NCBI GenBank assembly: GCA_013153335.1
Contig: JAADEP010000199.1
Location: forward strand, 1 to 9,954
DNA: 9,954 bases
Direction of reading: 5' to 3'
Source: Chloroflexota bacterium
Lineage (GTDB): Bacteria; Chloroflexota; Anaerolineae; Anaerolineales; DRMV01
The translations under genes were made by a program, and so were the position numbers. The notes under the pieces are model-generated. The model did not search any database. It was not told where the DNA came from and saw only the letters and a list, made by a program, of their open reading frames with translations. Shown here piece by piece: positions 1 through 6,385 of this stretch (the stretch's first letter is position 1; each line of letters opens with the position of its first letter).

Positions 1-173
1 GCGCGGCGGGTGTGGGTGGGCAGGTCGTCCAGGCCGGCCAGGGTTTCGCGGTAGGTTTGGACCGCGGTATGGAGCGGCGCGAGGACCTGACTGACGCCGG
101 GCACGGCCTTGGCGGCCTGGAGGAACGCGGCCAGGCTTGCGGCTTTCAGGGCTTTCCATTGGTTGGCGTCCAT
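1..173 (-). CDS. Hypothetical protein, N-terminal 57 residues only (runs off left edge)
   Basis: Read on the minus strand, an ATG at 173-171 opens a frame that stays open to the window edge. It begins MDANQWKALKAASLAAFLQA and continues with Ala/Leu-rich, probably helical sequence, then a Thr/Asp/Arg-containing stretch. The start is chosen because GGAGGG (plus coordinates 179-184) lies 5 nt upstream of the ATG and an extended -10 promoter lies about 60 bp upstream. There is no clear signal peptide or membrane segment in the visible part; the Ala-rich N-terminus looks more like an amphipathic helix. I do not recognise the family. The gene is divergent from the PfkB-like gene, with a gap of about 410 bp between their start codons. 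That it is a real gene rests on the SD, the promoter and the absence of stops; its function is unknown. Confidence 0.65.
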   Translation of the reverse strand, partial: MDANQWKALKAASLAAFLQAAKAVPGVSQVLAPLHTAVQTYRETLAGLDDLPTHTRR

Positions 174-178
174 CCGAT

Positions 179-184
179 CCCTCC
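179..184 (-). promoter_or_regulatory. Ribosome binding site of the left-edge gene
   Basis: On the minus strand this reads GGAGGG, five bases before the ATG at 173-171. It is the best anti-SD match near the left edge and fixes the start of the truncated gene. Confidence 0.65.
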
Positions 185-231
185 GGCGCGGGGGTGCGGT
201 GGGGGCGGCCATGGGCGTGGTAATTTGTAAC

Positions 232-240
232 ATTATACCA
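232..240 (-). promoter_or_regulatory. Extended -10 promoter element, TGGTATAAT
   Basis: The minus strand reads TGGTATAAT: a perfect TATAAT hexamer (237-232) preceded by the TG dinucleotide of an extended -10 element. Seventeen bases further upstream there is no good TTGACA match, as expected when an extended -10 compensates. The predicted transcript starts near 225, giving a leader of about 52 nt that contains the GGAGGG ribosome binding site. The same nine-base pattern occurs before two plus-strand units in this window. Confidence 0.65.
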
Positions 241-571
241 GAGCCATCGCGAGCTCCGACGCTGGTCGTTGAAACGGGTGCCCGCAAATGTTGTAGAAAC
301 GGTCAAGCGACCGACGAGGGGGAGTAGTCAAGGCGCGACGAATCCCACGGACGGTTTCCCTCGCTCGCCACCCGCGCCACCTCACTCCATCCAGCCGCCT
401 GAAAATCCGCGGCTAGCATAGAATTACGCGCGGCTTATCCGGCCCAACGCGTGGGAACGCATGACAGACGGCGAGGATAGCGGGCGGGTTCAGCCGCCTG
501 CGGGTCAAGTGCAGGTTCCGCCGCCCGCCTGGCGCGGTCGCACCCGCACAGGCCTCACGCGCCGCGAAGCT
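241..571. other. Intergenic gap without a supported gene
   Basis: About 330 bp lie between the minus-strand promoter and the promoter of the PfkB-like gene. Open frames here have no SD and no recognisable product. The plus-strand frame that continues upstream of the PfkB-like protein, with an ATG at 461, encodes a low-complexity Pro/Arg-rich peptide and is best read as a chance extension. Small structures visible: the 10-mer CAGCCGCCTG occurs at 392-401 and again at 491-500, and CGAGGG near 313 could pair with CCCTCG near 357. I see no tRNA-like fold, no convincing terminator and no CRISPR-like repeat. Confidence 0.5.
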
Positions 572-580
572 TGGTACAAT
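572..580 (+). promoter_or_regulatory. Extended -10 promoter element, TGGTACAAT, of the PfkB-like gene
   Basis: TGGTACAAT is an extended -10 with hexamer TACAAT at 575-580. A start seven bases downstream falls at 587, the A of the ATG, so the transcript would have essentially no leader. No good -35 hexamer is seen 16-18 bp upstream. Confidence 0.6.
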
Positions 581-586
581 GGCGCC

Positions 587-1579
587 ATGTCCACGTACGC
601 GGTTTTGGGCGCGCTCCAGCGCGAGTACGTGTTGCCTTACGAAGGCCAGCCGATGCTTGACATCCCCGGCGGCGAGGCGCTCTACGCCGCCGTCGGCGTA
701 GCCCTATGGGAGCAACGGCCCGGCCTCATCAACCGGATCCCACCGACGTTTCCGCAAGCCTGGCTCGACGAGCTCGCTGCCCGCGGCTGGGACGTGCAAG
801 GCGTGCGCCGTCTGTCCGAGCGTTGGGAGGACCGGCGCATTTGCGCGCCCCAGGCGCGCGTCACCGCGCTCGCGCCCCTGTTCGCCCGTTATGGCCTCAC
901 CGTGCCCCTCAGCCTGCTCGATTATCAACCCCCGCCCCCGGGCCTGGACCCCAAGCGCCGCGCCCGACCCTGGACGCTGCGCATGACCGACCTGCCCGGC
1001 TGGCTCGCGGAAGAAGCCCGCATCGCGGTCTTCACCCCGTACGACTTCCTCACACACTTCCTCATCCCCGCCGAGGTACGGCGTCGCGGCGCGCGACACG
1101 TGCTGCTCATGGCCGGATCCGGTTACATGCACCCCGCGTTCCGCGCGGAGATGCCCTCCCTCTTGCTCGACATCACCGCGTTTTTCTTGACCGCAACCCA
1201 GGCGCGCGCGCTGTTCGCGGGCTGGACCGACGACCTCCGCGACATCGTCCAGCTCTTGGGCCAATGGGGCGCCCACACCGTGGTGATTTTCGAGCCCGAA
1301 GGCGCGCACGTCGCGGCCCCGCGCGAAGACCGCGCGTGGTTCGTGCCGTTTTACCCCACTCGCCGCCGCAACCCCTGCGGCCGGGAAGCGGCCTTCGTCG
1401 GCGGTTTCGCGGTCGGCTATCTGCAGCACTACGACCCGCTGCGCGCGGCCCTCTATGGCGCGGTGGCCGCGTCGTTTGTGCAAGAAACCCTGGGCGCGCT
1501 GCAGGCCCTGGACCCGCTGCCCGAGCTGCGTACGGCGCGGTTCGAACAAATGGCCAGCTTGGTCCAACGGCGCGCATGA
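587..1579 (+). CDS. PfkB/ribokinase-fold protein with altered active site (possible pseudokinase)
   Basis: This 330-residue protein looks like a PfkB (ribokinase-family) sugar or nucleoside kinase. Visible elements are the first strand STYAVLGALQREYV, the N-terminal signature PGGEALYAAVGVAL (residues 27-40, matching the family's GG-x-A-x-N-x-A region), a central strand around LLDITAFFLTATQARALF, and the C-terminal block AAFVGGFAVGY (from residue 268). The family normally has DTTGAGDAF just before that last block, with the Asp as catalytic base and GAG as the anion hole. Here residues 262-270 read NPCGREAAF, so the Asp position is Ala268 (1388-1390) and GAG has become GRE. Conventional phosphotransfer is therefore doubtful; a ligand-binding or regulatory role is an inference. 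The ATG at 587 is preferred over an in-frame ATG at 461: the fold begins immediately after 587, the added 42 residues are low-complexity, and a promoter sits at 572-580. No SD precedes the ATG. The gene ends about 128 bp before the importer operon, which has its own promoter. Confidence 0.75.
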   Translation: MSTYAVLGALQREYVLPYEGQPMLDIPGGEALYAAVGVALWEQRPGLINRIPPTFPQAWLDELAARGWDVQGVRRLSERWEDRRICAPQARVTALAPLFARYGLTVPLSLLDYQPPPPGLDPKRRARPWTLRMTDLPGWLAEEARIAVFTPYDFLTHFLIPAEVRRRGARHVLLMAGSGYMHPAFRAEMPSLLLDITAFFLTATQARALFAGWTDDLRDIVQLLGQWGAHTVVIFEPEGAHVAAPREDRAWFVPFYPTRRRNPCGREAAFVGGFAVGYLQHYDPLRAALYGAVAASFVQETLGALQALDPLPELRTARFEQMASLVQRRA

Positions 1580-1596
1580 GCAAATCAAAGGGTTTA

Positions 1597-1605
1597 TGGT
1601 AAAAT
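1597..1605 (+). promoter_or_regulatory. Extended -10 promoter element, TGGTAAAAT, of the importer operon
   Basis: TGGTAAAAT lies just after the PfkB-like gene, with hexamer TAAAAT at 1600-1605. The weak -35 candidate TGAGCA at 1577-1582 is spaced 17 bp away and overlaps the end of the upstream gene. The predicted start near 1612 gives a leader of about 96 nt before the first permease. Confidence 0.55.
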
Positions 1606-1648
1606 CCATCCACACAAAACCCAGAGCCTCAACAAGTACGCTTCTTCC

Positions 1649-1666
1649 CAGGAGTTTGCGCTCCTG
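1649..1666 (+). other. Small hairpin in the importer operon leader
   Basis: CAGGAG (1649-1654) and CTCCTG (1661-1666) form a perfect 6-bp stem around the loop TTTGCG. It lies in the predicted leader, about 40 nt before the first start codon. There is no following U-run, so it is not a standard terminator. The stem sequesters an AGGAG, but this is not the SD that serves the permease. Its role is unknown and a chance stem is possible. Confidence 0.25.
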
Positions 1667-1695
1667 ACCGACCAACCGGTGACCCTTTGCCAAAC

Positions 1696-1700
1696 AAGGA
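1696..1700 (+). promoter_or_regulatory. Ribosome binding site of the first permease
   Basis: AAGGA sits seven bases before the ATG at 1708. It favours that start over the in-frame TTG at 1687, which would add seven residues with no SD. Confidence 0.6.
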
Positions 1701-1707
1701 TGGGCCT

Positions 1708-2835
1708 ATGAGCGAACAACAGAACGGCAAGGCTTCCCGTGTGACGAGCGCGACACGCTCCACCATTGCGCGGCTGGCTCGTTACACGGTCGTGCGCTTG
1801 TTCACCCTGTTCATCACCGTTGTCATCGGCGTTTACCTGACCATCCTCATCGCGAACATGGGCGGCTTCGTGGACCAGATCCGCCGGGCCCAGATTCGCG
1901 AACAGGTCGCGATGCAACTCCAGAACGACCCGACGTTTCGCTCCCTCCCCGAAGAGCAACGCCAACAGCTCTTGGAAGCGCGCATCCGCAACGAAGAAAA
2001 GCGCCTGGGCTTAGACAAGCCCTTCCTCGTACGCAGCTTCAGTTATCTCTGGGATGCGCTCACGCTGAACCTGGGCCGCGCGGAGAACATGACCAGCGAC
2101 TCGGGCTCACGGCAGGTGCGCTTGATTATTCTGGAACGCCTGCCCGCGACCCTGGTGCTCTTCGGCACCGCGCAAGTGGTGCTGTTCGCGCTGAGCCTGT
2201 TCATCGCGCTGCATCTTTCTCGCAATTATGGCAGTTGGCTCGACCGGCTTTTCGTCGCGCTCTCGCCTTTATCCTCTGCACCCGGTTGGTTTTACGGCCT
2301 GTTCCTGATCATTATCTTCGCGGCCTGGCTGAAATGGTTCCCCTTTGGCGGGATGGTCTCGGTGCCCCCGCCCGAGAACCCGGTGCAATACGCGCTGGAC
2401 GTGGCCTATCACATGGTCTTGCCCTTGACCGCGCTGACCCTGAGCTCCATCTTCATCAGCGTGTATAGCTGGCGTACCTTCTTCCTGATTTTCTCCAGCG
2501 AAGACTATGTGGAAATGGCCCGGGCCAAAGGCGTCGCGCCCCGCACCCTGGAGCGCCGTTACATCTTGCGCCCCACCCTTCCCACCATCATCACCAGCTT
2601 TGCCCTGGGCGTGATCGGCGTGTGGATGGGCGCGCCCATTTTCGAAACCATCTTCAACTGGCCGGGCCTGGGCCGGGTGCTGTACCAGGCCATCCAGCTG
2701 TTCGATACCCCGGTCATCGTGGGCTCAACCGTGATTTTCGCGTATCTCTTGGCCATCACGGTCTTTCTGCTGGACATCATCTACGCCATTGTCGATCCGC
2801 GGGTAGATATTGGCGGTGGCAGCCGCCGCGCGTAG
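1708..2835 (+). CDS. ABC transporter permease, DppB/OppB type
   Basis: This 375-residue inner-membrane permease is one of two channel subunits of a Dpp/Opp-family importer. Hydrophobic segments lie near residues 28-50, 148-170, 190-208, 235-262, 292-315 and 336-361, the usual six. The cytoplasmic EAA loop, which docks on an ATPase, is at about 265-292 (EDYVEMARAKGVAPRTLERR). The OppB N-terminal signature RLGLDKPFLVRSFSYLWDAL is at 99-118, followed by LNLGRA. Between the first membrane segment and that signature is a charged, Gln/Glu/Arg-rich stretch (about 55-98) longer than in classical ~310-residue DppB proteins, with a helical look. The start is set by AAGGA seven bases upstream. It is the first gene of a tight operon; the second permease starts 38 bp after its stop. 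The importer class is clear, but peptide versus another small solute cannot be told from the permease. Confidence 0.93.
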   Translation: MSEQQNGKASRVTSATRSTIARLARYTVVRLFTLFITVVIGVYLTILIANMGGFVDQIRRAQIREQVAMQLQNDPTFRSLPEEQRQQLLEARIRNEEKRLGLDKPFLVRSFSYLWDALTLNLGRAENMTSDSGSRQVRLIILERLPATLVLFGTAQVVLFALSLFIALHLSRNYGSWLDRLFVALSPLSSAPGWFYGLFLIIIFAAWLKWFPFGGMVSVPPPENPVQYALDVAYHMVLPLTALTLSSIFISVYSWRTFFLIFSSEDYVEMARAKGVAPRTLERRYILRPTLPTIITSFALGVIGVWMGAPIFETIFNWPGLGRVLYQAIQLFDTPVIVGSTVIFAYLLAITVFLLDIIYAIVDPRVDIGGGSRRA

Positions 2836-2860
2836 GCCCGTGAACCGGCGCACTTTGCTT

Positions 2861-2865
2861 GGGAG
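2861..2865 (+). promoter_or_regulatory. Ribosome binding site of the second permease
   Basis: GGGAG is eight bases before the ATG at 2874. It supports that ATG over the in-frame TTG at 2859, which would lie upstream of the SD. Confidence 0.6.
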
Positions 2866-2873
2866 TAAGGTCT

Positions 2874-4226
2874 ATGTTCCGAGGAGCGCTTCGGGAGATC
2901 TCTCGCTACCCATCGGCCATCTTTGGGCTGCTGGTGATCTTCGCTCTGATCGCGGTATCGGTGTATACCGTGATCACCCTGCCCTACCACGAAGCCATCC
3001 GCCTGTGGCGCGGGGGCGAGGAGATTTGGGGCGATAACCCCCGCCTCGCCTGGCCCGCGTGGATCAATTATTTTGTCAAGGACAAACGCCCACTGACCCA
3101 AAAACGCACCTCCCAGGACCCCGGCGTCGAACGCCACCAAGAAAAGGTCGACGAGGGCCTTTGGGTCGACGACGTGGTCTATACCTTCGAGTACACCGCG
3201 GACACCTTCCCCCAAGAGCTGACGGTGACCCTGTACTCGGAGTACAAAACCAAGGCGCCGTACGTATCCATCAGCATCGAGCGGCCCGATGGGAAGGTGA
3301 TCCGCCTGGCCAATCTCGCGGTCGAGGGCGGCAAACGGGTCTACCGGCTGGAGCAGGACGAAAAGCTCCATCGCAAACTGCGCCTGCCGGAGCACGTCTC
3401 GACCATTGTGGGCGTGTTCGCGGAAGACCCCTTTGTGGAAGACCCGCGACCACTCAAAGGCACGTATGTGCTGCGGCTGGAGGGCTCGCGCTTCGAAGAA
3501 GACTCGACCCTCGAGAGCAAGGCCGTGCTTTACGGCACGGTCTACGGCTGGGCAGGCACCGACCACTTGCGCCGGGATCTGAGCATCGCGTTGCTGTGGG
3601 GCACGCCCATCGCGCTTTCCTTCGGCTTGGTGGCCGCGGTCGGCACCACAGTGCTCACCATGATCATCTCCGCGGTCGGCGTGTGGTACGGCGGCTGGGT
3701 GGACTCCCTCATCCAGCGCATCACCGAGGTCAACCTGGTGCTGCCCGTGCTGCCCATCCTCATCATGATCGGCGTGTTCTACACCCGAAGCCTCTGGGCC
3801 ATGCTGGGCATTATCATCTTGCTGAGCATCTTCGGCGCGGGCATCAAAACCTACCGCGCCATCTTCTTGCAGGTCAAAGCCCAGCCTTACATCGAAGCCG
3901 CCCGCGCGTATGGCGCGAGCGACTGGCGCATCATTTTGTTTTACATGGTGCCGCGCATTATTCCGACCCTGATCCCATCCCTGGTTACGCTGATCCCTTC
4001 GTTCGTGTTTCTCGAGGCCTCCCTGGCCGTGCTGGGCCTGGGCGACCCGGTCTTGCCCACTTGGGGGAAGGTGATCGACGAAGCCCGGGTCAACGGCGCG
4101 CTGTACCAGGGCCTTTATTACTGGATGCTCGAGCCTTCGTTCTTGCTGATGGTCACGGGCATCGGGTTTGCCATGTTGGGCTTCTCCTTAGACCGCATCT
4201 TCAACCCGCGGCTGCGGGAACTGTAG
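2874..4226 (+). CDS. ABC transporter permease, DppC/OppC type, with large external insert
   Basis: This is the second channel subunit of the importer, 450 residues against about 300 for typical DppC. The N-terminal cytoplasmic and first membrane segments (about 12-36) are followed by a ~190-residue hydrophilic region (about 38-227) before the family signature GTDHLRRDL (228-236, canonical GTDxxGRD). The remainder is the standard permease domain: membrane segments near 241-272, 287-303, 308-323, 363-388 and 420-440, and an EAA loop at about 337-366 (QPYIEAARAYGASDWRII). The insert has alternating hydrophobic patterns such as VVYTFEYTA, ELTVTLYSEY, YVSISIERPDG and GTYVLRLEG, suggesting a beta-rich domain on the outer face. 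By topology it faces the substrate-binding protein; a role in docking or substrate capture is an inference. The start follows GGGAG with 8-base spacing. The next gene, an ATPase, begins 27 bp after the stop. Confidence 0.93.
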   Translation: MFRGALREISRYPSAIFGLLVIFALIAVSVYTVITLPYHEAIRLWRGGEEIWGDNPRLAWPAWINYFVKDKRPLTQKRTSQDPGVERHQEKVDEGLWVDDVVYTFEYTADTFPQELTVTLYSEYKTKAPYVSISIERPDGKVIRLANLAVEGGKRVYRLEQDEKLHRKLRLPEHVSTIVGVFAEDPFVEDPRPLKGTYVLRLEGSRFEEDSTLESKAVLYGTVYGWAGTDHLRRDLSIALLWGTPIALSFGLVAAVGTTVLTMIISAVGVWYGGWVDSLIQRITEVNLVLPVLPILIMIGVFYTRSLWAMLGIIILLSIFGAGIKTYRAIFLQVKAQPYIEAARAYGASDWRIILFYMVPRIIPTLIPSLVTLIPSFVFLEASLAVLGLGDPVLPTWGKVIDEARVNGALYQGLYYWMLEPSFLLMVTGIGFAMLGFSLDRIFNPRLREL

Positions 4227-4240
4227 CGCGGAGCATCCCC

Positions 4241-4246
4241 GGGGAG
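4241..4246 (+). promoter_or_regulatory. Ribosome binding site of the first ATPase
   Basis: GGGGAG lies seven bases before the ATG at 4254, between the second permease and the first ATPase. Confidence 0.6.
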
Positions 4247-4253
4247 TACAGGC

Positions 4254-5291
4254 ATGAGCGAGAACCGTTCGTCCAACAATGACCTCATCCTCAAAGTCGA
4301 AGACCTGGTGTTGTACTTTCGCACCACCAAGGGCGTGGTCCAGGCCGTGGACCATGTGGACTTTGAGCTGGGCAAACACCGCGCGGTGGTGATCATCGGC
4401 GAATCTGGGTGCGGCAAGTCGTCGCTGGCCAAAGCCATCCTGCGCCTCTTGCCGCGCAATGTGGACACCTACACAGGCCGGGTATACCTGGACGGCCAGG
4501 AGATCATGGGCCTGGATGAAGAGACGTTCCGGATGCAGATCCGCTGGGTCAAGATGTCGTTGGTGCCCCAGGCGGCCATGAACGCGCTCAACCCGGTCTT
4601 ACGCGTGAGCGACCAGGTGGCCGAGGCTTTGCTCATTCACTATCCCGACGTGAGCAAACGCGAGGCCATCGAGCAGGTGCGCGAGATGTTCCGCTATGTG
4701 GGCGTGCCAGATACGTTTCTGCACCGTTACCCCTTCGAGCTCAGCGGCGGGATGCGGCAACGCGTGGCCATCGCGATGGCCATGATTACCCGGCCTCCGT
4801 TGATCATTCTGGACGAACCCACGTCCGCGCTGGACGTGCTTACCCAGGCCAACATCATGAACGTGCTCAAGCAAATCAAGTGGGAGACCGGGACCAGCTA
4901 CATCCTGATCACCCACGACGTGGCCACGTCCAGCGAGCTGGCCGATGACGTCGCGGTGATGTACGCAGGCCAGGTGGTGGAGATGTCCGACGCGGCCTCG
5001 TTCTTCCAAGAGCCCCTGCACCCTTACGCCAAAATGCTCATGGCCGCCGTCCCCAAGCTTCGCGGGGACCAGGAGCTGGAGTTCATCCCAGGGCAACCGC
5101 CCAGCCTGCTCAACCCACCCAAGGGCTGCCGCTTTGCCGAACGCTGCCCGCATCGCATGCCTCAATGCCGGTTCGAGCCGCCCATGTTCCAAGTGGGCGA
5201 CCGCAAAGTGCGCTGCTGGCTCTACGAAAGCGAGGCAGACGGCATCTATGGCACGCGGCCCATGAGCACGGCGCAGCAGGTCCAGGCATAA
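4254..5291 (+). CDS. ABC transporter ATP-binding protein, DppD/OppD type
   Basis: This 345-residue cytoplasmic ATPase powers the importer with its partner encoded next. All nucleotide-binding elements are intact: Walker A GESGCGKSS (49-57), Q-loop Gln106 in VPQAAMNALNPV, signature LSGGMRQR (163-170), Walker B LIILDEP (183-189) and switch His221 in LITHD. The C-terminal oligopeptide/dipeptide domain follows (from about 279, PGQPPSLLNPP) and has four cysteines (292, 298, 305, 321) in the spacing CX5C-X6-C-X15-C. Iron-sulfur clusters have been reported at this motif in dipeptide importer ATPases, so a [4Fe-4S] site is plausible. Length and domain order are normal for OppD/DppD. The ATG follows GGGGAG by seven bases. 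The TAA stop (5289-5291) overlaps the SD of the next gene, which suggests coupled translation. Substrate is not determinable here. Confidence 0.95.
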   Translation: MSENRSSNNDLILKVEDLVLYFRTTKGVVQAVDHVDFELGKHRAVVIIGESGCGKSSLAKAILRLLPRNVDTYTGRVYLDGQEIMGLDEETFRMQIRWVKMSLVPQAAMNALNPVLRVSDQVAEALLIHYPDVSKREAIEQVREMFRYVGVPDTFLHRYPFELSGGMRQRVAIAMAMITRPPLIILDEPTSALDVLTQANIMNVLKQIKWETGTSYILITHDVATSSELADDVAVMYAGQVVEMSDAASFFQEPLHPYAKMLMAAVPKLRGDQELEFIPGQPPSLLNPPKGCRFAERCPHRMPQCRFEPPMFQVGDRKVRCWLYESEADGIYGTRPMSTAQQVQA

Positions 5292-5295
5292 GGAG
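5290..5295 (+). promoter_or_regulatory. Ribosome binding site of the second ATPase, overlapping the upstream stop
   Basis: AAGGAG shares its first two bases with the TAA that ends the first ATPase and lies eight bases before the ATG at 5304. It argues against the in-frame GTG at 5295, which would overlap the SD. Confidence 0.65.
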
Positions 5296-5303
5296 TGTGG
5301 AGC

Positions 5304-6368
5304 ATGGCGGTACAAACCCAGACCTACGCGGAGCCCACAGCCACGCCCACCAGCGGCGAACCCCTGCTCTCGGTGCGGAATTTGCGCGTGTGGTACGAGC
5401 TCAAAAAGTGGGGCTTCGGCCACGCGGGGTATGTGCGCGCGGTCGATAACGTGAGTTTCGACCTGGCCCGGGGCGAAGCCATTGCCATCGTGGGCGAAAG
5501 CGGTTGTGGCAAGTCGAGCCTGATGAAGGCGATTCTGGGCCTGGTGCGGCCCTACGACGGCGAAATTCTCTTCGAAGGAAGGGACATCTTCGCGGGCGGA
5601 CGCGCGGGGCTCCGCTGGTATCGCTCGCAAGTCGGCTATGTGCAGCAAGACCCCTTCGGCGCGCTTCCGCCCTTCATGAGCATCCGCCGCATCTTAGAAG
5701 AGCCCCTCATCCTCGGCGGTGTGAAGAACCGGCAAGAGCGGCTCAAACGCATCCGTGAAGTGCTGGAGGAAGTCAAGCTCAGCCCGCCGGAAGACTTCCT
5801 CAACAAATTCCCGCATATGCTGAGCGGTGGGCAACAGCAGCGGGTCGTGATCGCGCGCGCGATGATCCGCCGCCCCAAGCTCTTGGTGGCCGACGAGCCG
5901 GTCTCCATGCTCGACGCTTCGGTCCGGGTCGAAATCCTCAAGTTGCTGCGCCAGATTCAATCTGACTACAACCTGGCCGTGATCTACATTACCCACGACC
6001 TCTCGACCGTGCGCTACTTCTCCGAACGCATCTTTGTGATGTACGCGGGCAAAATCATCGAAAAGGCCGAGACCGACGAACTGCTGTGGCACCCGCGGCA
6101 TCCGTACACGGTCGCGCTGCTGAACGCGATCTCAGACCCGGACGCGTCCAACGCGCACAAACTGCGCGAGGTGCCCCCGGGCGAGCCGCCCAGCCTGGTG
6201 CACCCGCCGCCAGGCTGCCGCTTCCATCCCCGATGCAAGGCGATTTTGCGCGGGCAGTGCGATGTGAACGAGCCGCCCGAATTCGAACCTCGGCCCGAGC
6301 ATCGCGTGGCCTGCTGGCTTTATGAGCAAGGGGATCGCGTGCCCCCCGGCTATGAGGAGCAAGCCTGA
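5304..6368 (+). CDS. ABC transporter ATP-binding protein, DppF/OppF type
   Basis: This 354-residue protein is the second motor subunit. Intact elements are Walker A GESGCGKSS (64-72), Q-loop Gln115 in VQQDPFGALPPF, signature LSGGQQQR (173-180), Walker B LLVADEP (193-199) and switch His231 in ITHDLS. The C-terminal oligopeptide/dipeptide domain (from about 291, PPGEPPSLVHPPPGC) again carries four cysteines (305, 311, 319, 337), so both ATPases of this importer have the putative iron-sulfur motif. The N-terminal ~18 residues are Thr/Pro-rich and precede the fold. As in other OppF-like members, an insert after the first strand (YELKKWGFGHAGYVRAVDNV) separates the A-loop region. The start is set by AAGGAG eight bases upstream, and the gene follows the first ATPase by 12 bp. 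It ends 17 bp before a small membrane-protein gene with no visible terminator between them. Confidence 0.95.
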   Translation: MAVQTQTYAEPTATPTSGEPLLSVRNLRVWYELKKWGFGHAGYVRAVDNVSFDLARGEAIAIVGESGCGKSSLMKAILGLVRPYDGEILFEGRDIFAGGRAGLRWYRSQVGYVQQDPFGALPPFMSIRRILEEPLILGGVKNRQERLKRIREVLEEVKLSPPEDFLNKFPHMLSGGQQQRVVIARAMIRRPKLLVADEPVSMLDASVRVEILKLLRQIQSDYNLAVIYITHDLSTVRYFSERIFVMYAGKIIEKAETDELLWHPRHPYTVALLNAISDPDASNAHKLREVPPGEPPSLVHPPPGCRFHPRCKAILRGQCDVNEPPEFEPRPEHRVACWLYEQGDRVPPGYEEQA

Positions 6369-6385
6369 CGGAGGCGCATGGCCCT

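Noticed and set aside
313..365. A possible yybP-ykoY-like riboswitch, from the string GGGGGAGTAGTC and a CGAGGG/CCCTCG pairing
   Set aside because: The rest of the conserved internal loop is not found, it lies over 200 bp before the next gene and upstream of that gene's own promoter, and the downstream gene is not a metal-transport gene.
392..500. The repeated 10-mer CAGCCGCCTG as an operator or CRISPR-like repeat
   Set aside because: Only two copies, about 100 bp apart with unrelated flanks; in DNA of this composition this is compatible with chance.
461..586. An N-terminal extension of 42 residues on the PfkB-like protein
   Set aside because: The residues are low-complexity (Pro/Arg/Gly), the family fold starts at the second Met, no SD precedes the ATG at 461, and the promoter at 572-580 lies downstream of it.
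704..1693. A 329-codon minus-strand frame opposite the PfkB-like gene
   Set aside because: Low-complexity Arg/Gly/Glu-rich product, no SD or promoter, and the sense frame has clear PfkB-fold motifs.
3059..4282. A 407-codon plus-strand frame inside the second permease
   Set aside because: It is the +1-type shadow of the permease, rich in Arg/His/Pro, while the permease frame carries the EAA loop and membrane segments.
4599..5648. A 349-codon minus-strand frame opposite the two ATPases
   Set aside because: The sense frames contain complete Walker, signature and Cys motifs; the antisense product has no family resemblance.
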